From the NCBI RefSeq assembly GCF_963662255.1, contig NC_085052.1, positions 18,976,351-19,040,350 on the forward strand: a stretch of DNA of 64,000 nt, read 5' to 3'. The notes under the pieces are model-generated. The model saw nothing but the letters and a program-made list of their open reading frames with translations. It was not told the DNA's origin and made no database searches. The position numbers and the translations under genes were made by a program. This stretch comes from Cinclus cinclus (Eukaryota > Chordata > Aves > Passeriformes > Cinclidae). Shown here one piece after another: positions 11,177 to 21,160 of this stretch. Positions within the stretch are counted from its first letter, which is position 1; each line of letters begins with the position of its first letter.

Positions 11177-13754
11177 AAAGCTCTCAGCATTCTGTATGGT
11201 GTCAAAGGACCAGGTCTGCGTTTGCAGCAGCATTGCTGAACTCAGCCTGTAATGAAGTAAATCTTCACACAGAATGCATTTTCAGTTAGTGTTCCATCCA
11301 ACAAAAAACTTAAATTTCCTTGAGATTTCTCTCTTAGGTATGTGGCTTTCTAGTAGACAGGTTTGCTAGTCAAGAGTATTTGTGGAACAAGGCATTTTTA
11401 AGTAAAATTTAGTGGGATCTAATGGAAAATTGTTTTGTTCAAAAAATTCCAGGATTGTCACCCAAGACCTGACTTTAAAAGGGACTGAAGACTCATGGGG
11501 AAAGAAATGGAGTGTGCAACTACTCCATCCAGTCAAAGCTGACCAAGATAGTTGGAATCATTCACAGAAATGATTTAGAAAATAATTTCAAACAACAGAT
11601 GGGGAGGAATTATCACCTGATGGCAGTCAACCGGTGAGCAGAGACCAAGTTCTTGAGTAAAGCAGTTCTCTGCAGATGGCTAGGTTCAATAAGAAAGAAT
11701 AAAAAATGAACCTGACCATAAACAAAAAAAGTGAAGTGTACAATTGGGTTTCATTGGTCCTACTGAAGGAGTACAAAGAACAAGAAGAAAAAAGCCCTAG
11801 GTGGGAAAAGGTGAGTCTGATTTCTAATCTTGTGTGTTGTAATTATGGTGTTAAATGTGCAAGTGCAAAGTGAATAGATGAGATGGCATAACTAGAAAGA
11901 ATTTGTGGAAGAGAGCTGAGCAGAAAAAGGCTCTGTCAAAGCCAAAAAGGATGCATGCCAACGTTGTTTCTCTTGGCATAGGTCAAAAAGCAGACTGTGT
12001 GACAAGACAGAAATTTGAGAACACTGAGATAATGCCCAATTAGATCATGCAGTTCACCTCCCTGGGGCCTGTGACAGACTGGTAAGGATTTTTTTTTTTT
12101 TCTGAGGAGGGAAAAAAGTTGTCAGAAATTTTTATGGTTTTTTTCATTCTTTCTCCCAAAAACTTAACTCAAACCACAGCCCCACTGAAAAATGCTCCCT
12201 TCAGCTTAATATGTTCACTTCCCTTTACTGTCTTATAAAAAAAAAAATCAGATAACTACTGTGAAAAAAGGCTTAGTAAGTCCATGCTGCAATTTCCTGC
12301 AACAACAAAATTTTATTAAGACCTAACTATGCCTTTTGTTATTGCTGAAATCCTTCTCAGTCACCTCCTGAGTAATCCTGAGCCCCATCACGTCACACCA
12401 TCACAGATATGTTTCTCCTTAGAGTGCAGAGCCTGACCCACCAGTTCCTGGGTTAGTCCAAGCTGGGATGAGCCATTCACCCCACAAAACTTAGTTGCTT
12501 CGTTCTTGTGGCTCCTTTTCATACATGTTATGACTGCCAGAACTCTTGCAGCTCTGGAACAAGGCTGATCACCTCCATAGCAGCTTTCACATGAATTGTG
12601 AGCCCGCCTCAATTTTGAGAAGACTTTGTGGAATTAACATTCTCCTGAGCCCAGAAATCATGATGTTTAGTTTACCTCTTAACCTAAGCCTGACCGGCTC
12701 TGCTAAATTTGCCAAGTGACTTCTGTATATTGGCAGTTGAAGGGATGGGAGCATTATCTCTCTGTGCAAAATTTAATATGGTAAGGCTGTACTTCAAACT
12801 GGTATCAGGACCAAAAATAAAACTGTGATTCCCCAAGCTCTGTGTTGTACCATAGTATCTGCTCAGGCTCTTCTGGCACCCCTAGAGCCTGTTTCCTCAG
12901 TGCAATTTTTTTAGGGCTTTAAATAGTGAAGATTCCTAGTGAGTTTCATTGCCAGGGAGCTTCTACCTTAATTTTACTCTGCTTCATTTTTATTTCCTTA
13001 TCTTTAGAGAGATGTCCTTGAATCCTATCGTACTGTGTTAACTTGATGAATCCTATGATACTTCATACCTCTGGATTTGTGATTATCTTCCACCCAAACT
13101 TTCTAGGTATGTCTCTATCTTTAGCAATGTTTTTAACACTCCTGGGATCTAGGACTGAAATTCTTCACTGTGGTGTGCTGGTGTTCAGCCTACCAGACAG
13201 TAACAATCAGAACTATAATTTCTTTTGGAAAATATGACTATGAAGTATTTTCTTAACATTAGCATACTTCCTTTTTGCCATGTGTACTAGTTTGAGTTGA
13301 AGACATGTGCTGCAGGGAGTGCCTGACTTTTACATACATGGATCCTCCCTCAGAAGAGGAATGATCCTACTCTTCATTAAATTCTATTGATGGGCTAATG
13401 AGTACTGGTACCAGTAGCAGTCTATAGAGTACATCTGGTGGACTTGAACCTGAGCTGGTCAGATAGCATGCAGAGCTGCAGGGGAAATGCTGGGGTTTGT
13501 GACTGCAGCTTCCAACAGAAGGAGGCAGGAGAGGTGCAAAATCACAGCAGCATTACACATTTGTTAGGAGGTGGCTGCAGCTGACTGACCTCTGACTCAT
13601 CCCTCCAGCTAAGTGTTGAGGAGAACTCCCAGGTGTGGGAATGGCCACCCTCTGGGACAGAGGTCTTGGTTCCTCCCGCATATGTGGCACCAGAGAGGTG
13701 GATAGCAGAGGGGCTGCTCTGACATTTCCTCTCCCACTGAGGAGGGAACCTTGT
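11177..13754. other. Unremarkable non-coding sequence with homopolymer runs
   Basis: AT-leaning DNA with T13 at 12089-12101 and A11 at 12237-12247. No repeat family or gene recognised. Confidence 0.5.
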
Positions 13755-14110
13755 CCTTGCGAGGCCGTTGAGAGCCAGCTCAGCCCTGTGTGACCAACAA
13801 CCGCGGCTCCCGCGTCCTTTCCCCTCAGGTGCTGCGTTCATTAGCTGAGGCCTTGGTTTTATGGGAACCCTCCCACCCAGCTTCCTCCTGCCTTAATGAC
13901 AGTCCCATTAAAGAGCAGCCAATAAAGGCACAGCGCAAGAGCGGTGTGAGGGCCGGCTGCCTGCCCGTGCTCCTCATGGGTGAGCCCGGTGTGAGGGCAG
14001 GAGGAGGCGGCAGAGACGCTCCTGTGCTGCGCAGAGGTGACCCCTGCGAGCGGGCAGAGGCCGCAGCTCGCAGCCCAGCTTTCATGCCCCGCTTTGGGGC
14101 TCTCTTGCGT
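13755..14110. promoter_or_regulatory. Small CpG-enriched block / candidate conserved element
   Basis: CpG-enriched relative to its flanks but far weaker than the main island. The left half holds TTCATTAGCTGAGG, CCTTAATGACAG and CCAATAAAGG words. The right half has a 12-base direct repeat CGGTGTGAGGGC at 13942-13953 and 13987-13998 (offset 45). It could be a minor CpG island or an enhancer. Open frames through it on both strands are explained by high GC. Confidence 0.35.
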
Positions 14111-14204
14111 AAACTTTTCCCAGTGTGGGGTTGAGGAGTTTTTTGTGGCTTTTTTTTTTTTTCATTCTATCTCTGAGGAGAGAGGAACAAGGTCTTTTAA
14201 TGAG

Positions 14205-14490
14205 GGAAGGATTAACAGGCCATAAGACTCTGCCCTGAAAGAGCCAGTCTGTCTGTGGGGCCGCTCAGCAGGACGCAGGGTAATTGGATTGGATCCCGAA
14301 GAGCACCTTGAATCGGTTCTGAGGCGGCCACAGCGGGTTGCTCCAAAGGGGGCTGGGGGCCAGGGAGGAGGGGAGCGTGTGGCTCTTTAGAGTAGCCAGA
14401 GCCAAGATGGGGGATCAGCCGGCTCATTAAGGGATTAGAGTGTTTGTTCTTCTCAAAACTTTTGTTGCTAAAACACTTTGCACAGCATTT
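14205..14490. promoter_or_regulatory. Candidate conserved non-coding element with GGATTA sites
   Basis: Repeat-free block with retained CpG (for example near 14263, 14299, 14314). It carries GGATTA at 14209-14214 and 14432-14437, the reverse complement of the TAATCC core bound by OTX, PITX, GSC and CRX (K50 homeodomains), plus TAATTGGATTGG starting at 14281. The right end AAACTTTTGTTGC-type sequence is SOX-like. It lies 4.4 kb left of the CpG island, so a role on that promoter is possible but unproven. Confidence 0.45.
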
Positions 14491-15560
14491 TCTGGAGCCT
14501 GGGGAGCTTAAAGAGCTTGTCAGAGCCCTGCTCCTGTCCCCCACACAGGAGCTCTTTCCTTTGGCCTTCCTGCCAATGCTTACAACCAGCTATTGCTGGT
14601 GACAGCTCCTCTCTTCCAGCCCTTCCCATCTCTGGTCATAGTGTCTCTGTCTCCCGTGGGGTTCGAGGTAAAAGGGGAGGACGACAAAGAGGGTGAAGCA
14701 AAACATGCACCTCAGGAGTTAGTCCTATGATAGTGAAGGACACTTTAGCTTGCACTTTTTCCTTGGTATTTGTAGCACACACAGTGAAAGACTTTGCATG
14801 TTCTGTGGTCCTTTGCAACCTTTTATCTCCCCATGGGCTATGCTCTTGGTCTCCAGCACTTGTAGTAGCAAATTTGGGACACAAACTACTTTGTGTATCT
14901 GGCCTTCATATCAATGCTATGGCTAGAAATTATTGCATAGACTAATTTCCTTAACGGCATTATCTGAAATGGGCTGGCTGTTGAGATGCAGTGCCAGAAG
15001 AGGCTGGGCAGGGAAGGAATAGTGCAACGAGACCTTTCCTGAGAGCACAGCTGGCCAGGAAGCTTGGTTTTCCTCTGGACCAGGGACAGAAACTAAATCT
15101 CTAAAGTCTAAATCAAGAAGCACTCAGATAGCAGTGCAGGCTATTAGAAAATGTCAATGGGGTATGTGGATAAAGCACAGATGTTATCAGTTCATCCATC
15201 CTCATGGCCCACACAGAGACTTCTCATTCAACTTCTCTTACCTCAGCTGCCCTGAGGCACATGGCTGTGGGCATGACTAAACCCTGTCCTGGCTGGCGGG
15301 AAGTGGAAATCCTAAGTCACTGGTAGAACAAATGCTAGAGGTGATAGAGGGACTGTGCATCAGTGGGGATTATTCAGGTTTTTAGCTTTGGAGTGAATTT
15401 AGCCTGGACCTTCAGAGAAACCTGAGAGCTGGGCAAAGTGAGGTTGAATCTGTTGTGCGGAGCAGCAACTGGAAGGGACTTCAGCAGGACCTCTTTAGCT
15501 CCCAGTCTAAACTGCACTCCTACCTCTGGTCTCTGCTGAACATGAATTTCAGCTGGGTAA
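14491..15560. other. Unremarkable non-coding sequence
   Basis: Ordinary composition. No repeat family or credible exon. A faint CR1-like phrase near 15470 was considered and not accepted. Confidence 0.45.
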
Positions 15561-15609
15561 GGAGGGAGGGGGGAAGAAGGAGACAGGCAGGCAGGGGAGG
15601 GGTGGGGGG
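15561..15609 (+). repeat. G-rich tract with G-quadruplex potential
   Basis: Several runs of three or more G on the plus strand (GGGAGGGGGG, then GGGG and GGGG, then GGTGGGGGG) with two GGCA repeats between. It sits directly left of a candidate conserved block. Quadruplex formation is only a sequence-based possibility. Confidence 0.45.
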
Positions 15610-15639
15610 TGAGAGAGTTACAGGGAAAATAAATGAGAC

Positions 15640-15890
15640 TTCCCTATAATTAATTGTTTGAAGGGAGTGCCCCACTCGGCTGTGAATTCTGAAATGATTA
15701 TTGGATTTGCAGGCAGACTGAGAACAGAACGGGTCGGGTGCACGATTAATATCTTATTGATAGCGGATTAAGAGAGCGAGATCAAATCTTTAACTGAGTG
15801 GGGATGCAGTTTATCAATTTGTCACAAAAAATGTAGCAATCAGAAGTGGAGAATATCAGGGGCGGCTTCGAGATCGATTCATGTCAGTGC
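15640..15890. promoter_or_regulatory. Strong candidate conserved non-coding element
   Basis: AT-rich yet with many retained CpGs (15676, 15730, 15735, 15743, 15764, 15777, and several at 15863-15875), unlike the flanks. Motifs include ATAATTAATTG at 15647-15657, GATTATTGG near 15697, CGATTAATATC near 15743, GGATTA at 15765-15770, GATCAAATCTTT (TCF/LEF-like) near 15780 and TTATCAATTTG near 15811. No open frame crosses it. The composition is what one sees in vertebrate developmental enhancers under constraint (known pattern); conservation here is inferred, not aligned. Confidence 0.55.
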
Positions 15891-16859
15891 CTTACAGTGT
15901 AGCTCCACAAGAAGACCAGCTTCCCCCCAGGTTCCCAGAGAGCTGGGCGAGACTGACTTGGTGTTGGCCATGCTGAGAAGGGTGGGCCCAGAGACAGAAG
16001 GGCCCCCAGGTGCAGAGGCACCACCAGGAGAGCTGCAGGCAGGTGATGTCATGCTCCATGGATGCTGCACAGCTCTGGTGTGGGGTGCAAGCACAGCAGT
16101 GGTGCTTGGGGAGCACTGGCTTCCTGAGACTGTTTCAGTGGGACATGTGAGGGCTCAGCACTCAGTATGGCAGTAGATGGGCTTGCAACCAGCCAGAGCT
16201 TGCTATGCTTCAGAGCAAAGTGAGGAACCTGTTAAATAAACTTTTAAAACTACTTGAGGTGCAGCTGAATAGTACTGGCGTCAGTGTTAGCTCATGTGCT
16301 GTCAGGCCATATAATGCAAAGTAGTGGGGGCTGCCTGGTTTGCTGGCTGCAAGCTACCCACTCCTGCTAGAGAGACCTCACATGTTGCTAACATTAGGAT
16401 GTTGGTACTTCTGAATTCTCTTCACAGCTCTGCTGTCTGGATTCTGCTGATGAGAGCTTTCCTCTGAGCAGCCTGGCATTGATGAGCATTCTGTGTTTAA
16501 GCAGTCCAGTTTGTTGACCAACTCCTCAGCTTTGATCTGCCAGTATTCACGGCTCATGCATGGAAGTTATTTGCAGCTATTGAAAGCATCTCCATAGCTG
16601 GGAAAAAAGGCAGGAACTCCACCCAAAATACCCACCTAGGAAAAGTACTTTGTGCATTGCGAGGTAGTTCTGTCATATGAAACACCTTTTGCCAGCTCTG
16701 AAGAGGGTATTGGTCACTTGGAGCCTTCTCTAAAGCCTGACCTTTTCGTTGCAAATCTAGAGCTCTCAATTAGAAAATAAAAATCACTTCTAGTTCCTGT
16801 GGCCTTAAGCTTTTCAAAATAACTTCTAAAGTCTTAAGAGCAGAAGCCAAAGGAAGAAG
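15891..16859. other. Unremarkable non-coding sequence
   Basis: Ordinary GC-leaning DNA then mixed composition. Short overlapping open frames on both strands at 15879-16176 reflect composition only. Confidence 0.5.
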
Positions 16860-17120
16860 AGCCTAGAGTCAGATGGCTGGTAATATTTGTTTTTATTAAA
16901 TCAAACTTTCGATTTGCAGCCCTCCGTCACAGGTCTTTGTTGCAAATGTTTGCTTTTAGCAAACAGGGAAAACAAACCTAAGGCAAATGTTTAATGAGCA
17001 CCTCTTTCTGAGCAGGCACTGTAAGCAGCTGTGATGTCTCCGCAGCAGAGCCTGGCACCAGACTTCAGTCACCAGTTGGACTCCAGCATTTTTTATTTTT
17101 TATTGCTAACGTTAAACTTC
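16860..17120. promoter_or_regulatory. Candidate conserved element with inverted forkhead sites
   Basis: TGTTTGC at 16947-16953 and its exact reverse complement GCAAACA at 16959-16965 are separated by five bases. The left arm extends to TGTTTGCTTTT, a good FOXA-type TRTTTRCTT match. TAATATTTGTTTTTATTAA lies near 16880, and an AACGTTAAAC word near 17108. Retained CpGs are few. A FOX-responsive enhancer is a reasonable guess, but conservation was not tested. Confidence 0.42.
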
Positions 17121-17554
17121 CTGCTATTCCAACAGATGGGGGATGGCCTGTAGAAGCCAGCAGCCTCCTTGGTGGGCTATGTAGTCGACAGGAGTCTCTG
17201 ATAGCAATTTCCCTTCTCTTAGGGCCTTACAGAGCTGTTGAGTCCCTTGGGCCTTTGCAAAAGATGTTGTGCACCTGGGTGACGCGTGTGACTGTGGAAA
17301 GGCTGTACTGAAGGCAGCTTCTCCTGTCAGTGCTGCTAGCTTTGGAGGCAATTACATTCTCGCTAGGGTTGTTTGGTTTCTGTATGAGGCCTCCTGGCTC
17401 TTTGCAGTTGTTCTCAGGGTCCTGGGGTGCAATTGAAGGCCTCTGGGGCTTGGGGGGGGGTATATGTGGGAGGGGGTGCAGGTGAGAAAAAAGCCCCAGC
17501 TGGAAGCCCTTACCCTTGGAAGCTGGATACATAAAGAAGGGGAGGGGAGGAGGA
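17121..17554. other. Unremarkable non-coding sequence
   Basis: Includes a short G run at about 17451-17460 and purine-rich DNA at 17535-17560. No gene recognised. Confidence 0.45.
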
Positions 17555-17620
17555 AAAGAAAAATCAAAGATTAATTGGTTAATCCATGGACTTGGTTTAC
17601 TGCCTGCTGTTTACTCCTCT
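17555..17620. promoter_or_regulatory. Compact TCF / homeodomain / FOX motif cluster
   Basis: In about 50 bases: ATCAAAG at 17563-17569 (TCF/LEF), then ATTAATTGG and TTAATCC with TAATCC at 17580-17585 (K50 homeodomain or HNF1-like), then GGTTTAC near 17594 and TGTTTAC at 17608-17614 (forkhead). The density is unusual compared with the neighbouring kilobase. No coding potential. Confidence 0.4.
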
Positions 17621-18649
17621 ATATTATACTGCTTTATCCTTACCAGCATGTCAGAGCCTCTGAAAGGCTTTGGCTACTGCCAGGTTTTTGGAGTGCTTGA
17701 AGATCCAGGGAGAGGCACCACACTGCTGTGTGAGGGCTGTGAGCACCAAGAGGGAGGGTCTTGGAGCTGATGAATCCTTGAACTTGATAGCACACCCAGC
17801 TAAATCAGGTGATTTGGCTTGTCATGTGTTGCCATCAGGACAAAAGGCTGTATGTCAGCCTGGTTTAACTGGTATGTGTTGGCTGAGTGAGACCAGTGCA
17901 CACTCACTGCAAAGATGTGAGAGATCTTGGGATCTGCTAGGCTGCAGATCCCAAAAGTGAAGGGAAAGAGAAAGTATCATGCAGAAGTGCATAAGGACAC
18001 TGAGATGCCCTCTGTCCTGACTGGTTCACGACGGAGACAGTGGGAGGACAAAGCTGCTGGCCACCACCTTTGGGCTTGTGTGGGGAGTCAAGTGGGACAG
18101 GGATGGGAAAGAATTCCTGACACAGCCACCTGCCTTGGTCTTCATGTGTGACCTCCCTTTCCCCTGCCTTTTCCCTGATCCTACCACTGTCACTAAGGTC
18201 TCATATAGGTGTGGCCTTCTTCACTCTTTTTATAGAAACTGGTTTTGCACATGTGATAGAGTGGCCTCTGCTGAGGCTTGAGTTGGATGTTGTTCAAGTC
18301 CAGGGGTAAGAGGGCAGAACTAGGGTGGACTCTTCCCTTTGCCAGCAGCACCTTCCTAATGTGTGGCTGTTGTGCTAGCTCTCCTGCAGCCATGAGCTTC
18401 CCTGTGCTGCGTATCCCCAAGTGCGAGCATGTGAGGCATCATAGCCAAGGATGTGAGGCCTTGGAAAGTCTGTAGGAAGCAAAGCATGTGTGGCATGGTA
18501 ATAACGCACGTGTGGTGTAGTAAAAATAAATCAAAAAGGGAATTCGTAGCAAGAAAGCATCTGAAGAGGAGACTGCTGAAGATGTGCTGAATGTGTGGGC
18601 CGGGAAGGCAAAGAGGAAACAGATAAGGAAGGGGCCCTTGAGATGACAC
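17621..18649. other. Unremarkable non-coding sequence
   Basis: Mixed composition, short overlapping open frames only, no recognised repeat. Confidence 0.5.
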
Positions 18650-18760
18650 TTCATTGCTCTTTCTGTCCACTATTGTGCAAACATGTTGAAATCCACAGAA
18701 AGCCTTTGTTTTGGAAAGGGCCCTGAATTAATTGTGATGTACTGCTGCCCTTAGACAAGT
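18650..18760. promoter_or_regulatory. Short candidate conserved element next to the CpG island
   Basis: Contains CACTATTGTGCAAAC, CCTTTGTTTTGG (SOX-like) and GAATTAATTGTGATG near 18725. Its position within 100 bases of the island makes a promoter-proximal role plausible. Evidence is motif texture alone. Confidence 0.33.
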
Positions 18761-19020
18761 TCTGGGCCTCTTGTTCGTTTCTCCCCACAGCCTTTCAGAG
18801 CATCACCTTGACAGCCTCCTCCGGGGTCGGCACCTTCTCTAAGCGCTGCTCCAGGGGTGCCCTCACACAGGGGTGCCACGGGCCAGCACCCGCACCCAGC
18901 TCCGTCCTCCCTCCGCCGTGTCCCACCTGCGGGGAGGACCGGGGCACAGGGACGCTCTCCGAGGCCCCTCGTGGCGGTCATATGAGCGGTGTGTCTTTTC
19001 CCAGCACCGGGCTCGGGGGG

Positions 19021-19028
19021 CTAATTAG
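19021..19028. promoter_or_regulatory. CTAATTAG homeodomain palindrome, copy 1
   Basis: Exact 8-base palindrome containing the TAATTA homeodomain core, embedded in GC-rich island sequence (GGGGGG immediately before, GCGC just after). Such an AT word is improbable from local composition, which favours function. Confidence 0.5.
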
Positions 19029-19286
19029 CGCATTCAGGGGCGCTGCTGGAGTGGAAAGGCGCTCGTCTGGCGGCGGGGGCCGCGAGGTGACCTGGGGGGC
19101 TGGCGCTCCCCGCTCTCCTCCAGGCCAGAGGCCGGGGTTCCCCTCGGCCGTGAGGGCCGTGGGCGGCCGGCTGAGGCGGCGCTCCGGCCGGGGCGCTGCG
19201 CTGCGTCGGCGGGCAAGGGGCGCCGCGGGGCCGTCCCGCGCTCCTTTCAGTGCCGGCCGGTTCTGCTCCACAGACACTCCCTTTGT

Positions 19287-19296
19287 CCGCCATCTG
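19287..19296 (+). promoter_or_regulatory. YY1-type motif
   Basis: CCGCCATCTG matches the reverse-oriented YY1 consensus (GCCGCCATNTT) at its core CCGCCAT. It lies inside the CpG island, 32 bases before the second CTAATTAG word. Confidence 0.45.
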
Positions 19297-19327
19297 AATG
19301 GAGCCCTGCCTGCTCGCGGCCCCGCTT

Positions 19328-19335
19328 CTAATTAG
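19328..19335. promoter_or_regulatory. CTAATTAG homeodomain palindrome, copy 2
   Basis: Second exact copy of the same palindrome 307 bases from the first, again flanked by GC-rich DNA (CCCGCTT before, GGCTTCCGC after, the latter ETS-like). Confidence 0.5.
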
Positions 19336-19650
19336 GGCTTCCGCTGCCCCGCCGCCCGGCCCCGGCTGCTGCTCCCCCCGCCGCTTCTAAACCCATGGGC
19401 ACAACTCGGCGCTCGCTCTCGCTCGGCCTGGCCGCCGGCCGGGACGGGAGGAAGGCGAGGGGAAGCCAGGCGGAGCGCCGGCGGCCCGGCACGTCCGGAT
19501 CCCTGCTGCAGGAGCGGGCACGGGGCCGGCCCTCCGCTGCCGCCCGGGAACGAGCGGCCACAGCCCCACTGGTCGCGCTTCCTCCGGGGAACCCCCGGGC
19601 ACCCCTCGGCCGAGCCGGCTCTGGGATGGGTAGATCTGGGGTTAGCCCAT

Positions 19651-20844
19651 GAAACTTGTCCGAGGCGCGGTTTTGGTTTTTTGTGAAATCGGAATTGTAC
19701 TTCTAGTGCCAGAAGTTCTGGGGAAGACCTTGCTGGAAAACAGTTTCACATTTGTGGAGCAAATGCAAGGGAGTCCTGTGTTGTTATGGTTTCTGTCTTT
19801 GCTTTGGTCTGCATGGTGCTACAAGATGGCAATTCAGGAGTTGAGGGGCAGCCAGGTTTTTCACAGTTACAGCCTCCAGACTTTTCTAGGCCTCAGGCAT
19901 GTTTGTACCCAAGGCAAAGATTTGCATCTCTATCTACACAGAACACATTTTTTACTCCTACAAAGATGCATCTTCAAGAGACTTGAATGTGTATGAATAG
20001 TCTCTTATGGGGAACAATGATTCACTGTTTATGCAGATAAAACCAGGGAAGGAAAACAACTCCAGACAAGATCTACCGGTCCTTCCCTGACTGGATCACA
20101 ACTTGTTGGCTCTTCATTGCTTGATCCAGAAGCCTCTGTTTGGCTTTTGCTTGTCACTTTTGCCATTAAGGCTCTTGCTTCCTTCAGGGGTGACCTTCAT
20201 TTAGTTGAAAGGCAGTCGTCCCCTCATAAGGAACAGCTCATGCCTCAGTAACAGGGGGGGAGCCCTGTTTTTCCTTGTTCTGTGCTCTCCCCGTGCAAAG
20301 GGCCACTGAGCCTCAGGGCTCTGGAGTGTGATGCCAGACTGCCATGGGTGGCCAGAAAGGAGCTTGGATGTGATAGAGTCCTCACACCAATTGCTGCCCC
20401 ATCTGCTGCTGGATGGGTTTCTCAGAGACGGTTAGGGCATGGAGAGAAGTTCTTTGTGTCACGGTTCCCCCTCTCCTCTATCAGCAGCTGTGTGTAGGTG
20501 AGTCACAGCTCAGCCGTGCACCATGAATCTCTGTGGCTCCAGCTGCAGGAACCCCCCAACCACCTCCCCCCCCCAGCACGAGGCAGCCCAAGACCACCAC
20601 AGTGCCAGCAGCACTTGGTGAGAACAGCACGGCTGCTCCCTGGGCTGCCCATACCTGTGCAGCCGAGCCCGGCTGCGGCCAGCCCTGAGCCAGCTGGGTT
20701 TGCGCCATGGCGGCAGGACCCGGCAGGCGGGAGCTGAGCAGATGCTGAGGTGCGAGCCAGGGTGGGTGGTACAGTTTGGATGTTTCTACCTCATCTGATA
20801 CAATCAGCATTGCTGTGCACATGTGAGGAAAGTTGTTCGATAGG
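19651..20844. other. Unremarkable non-coding sequence right of the CpG island
   Basis: Composition drops at once to ordinary. A plus-strand frame at 19649-19996 (115 codons) begins at the island edge with hydrophobic residues near its start, but shows no recognisable family and I do not call it a gene. GC-rich patch with a C run near 20566-20575. Confidence 0.4.
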
Positions 20845-21160
20845 AATGACCCATGATGCTGGGTTAATTCTGTTTACAAAAGAATAAATATTATAGCGGT
20901 GTCTTATAAAAGAGAATCAATAGCTTCCCTTTGCTGGGTGATCCCTTCATGTCTTCGAAAATCGATTCCCCCCCCCCCGTTCCCCTCCTCCTTGCTGCAC
21001 AGCTATCTGTTTTTCGGGGTGACGGGGGGGTCAGGCGATTATTGAAGTATATGTGAATTTACAATATTAACGACTCACGACGGTGTGTCCGCAGGTTCAC
21101 GGTGAATTAATTATCTGTTTAAGAAGCCATGAAGAAATCAATCAATGAAAATTTCTCACT
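20845..21160. promoter_or_regulatory. Strong candidate conserved element with PBX-HOX site
   Basis: CpG-retaining, AT-rich block (CpG near 20896, 20956, 20962, 21035, 21071, 21078, 21081, 21090, 21100). Motifs: TGTTTAC at 20871-20877 (FOX), GAATTAATTATCTG at 21104-21117, and ATCAATCA at 21137-21144, whose reverse complement TGATTGAT is the classical PBX-HOX heterodimer site. A C11 run at 20968-20978 interrupts it. No repeat and no open frame. Confidence 0.55.

Larger units (their letters stand above)
18815..19650. promoter_or_regulatory. CpG island, probable promoter or CpG-rich regulatory hub
   Basis: By far the most GC- and CpG-dense part of the window: by hand I count about 75 CpG in 19021-19620, while flanking kilobases have very few. 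No TATA box is evident. A YY1-type motif CCGCCATCTG sits at 19287-19296; such sites often lie just downstream of start sites in island promoters (known). Two exact CTAATTAG palindromes lie at 19021-19028 and 19328-19335, very AT-rich words in GC-rich surroundings. Long open frames occur on both strands (up to 175 codons on plus, 18808-19335), as expected from high GC, and none resembles a known protein. Likely a promoter of an unidentified coding or non-coding transcript. Direction cannot be decided, although YY1 orientation hints at initiation nearby. Confidence 0.8.

Noticed and set aside
15465..15515. Possible third CR1 fragment (AACTGGAAGGGACTTCAGCA and following)
   Set aside because: Only one phrase matches the CR1 GGTTGGAAGGGACCT series; neighbouring consensus words are missing.
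18808..19335. 175-codon plus-strand frame and several minus-strand frames in the CpG island
   Set aside because: High GC removes stop codons in all frames; the residues are Gly/Arg/Ala/Pro-rich in both directions, so composition explains them.
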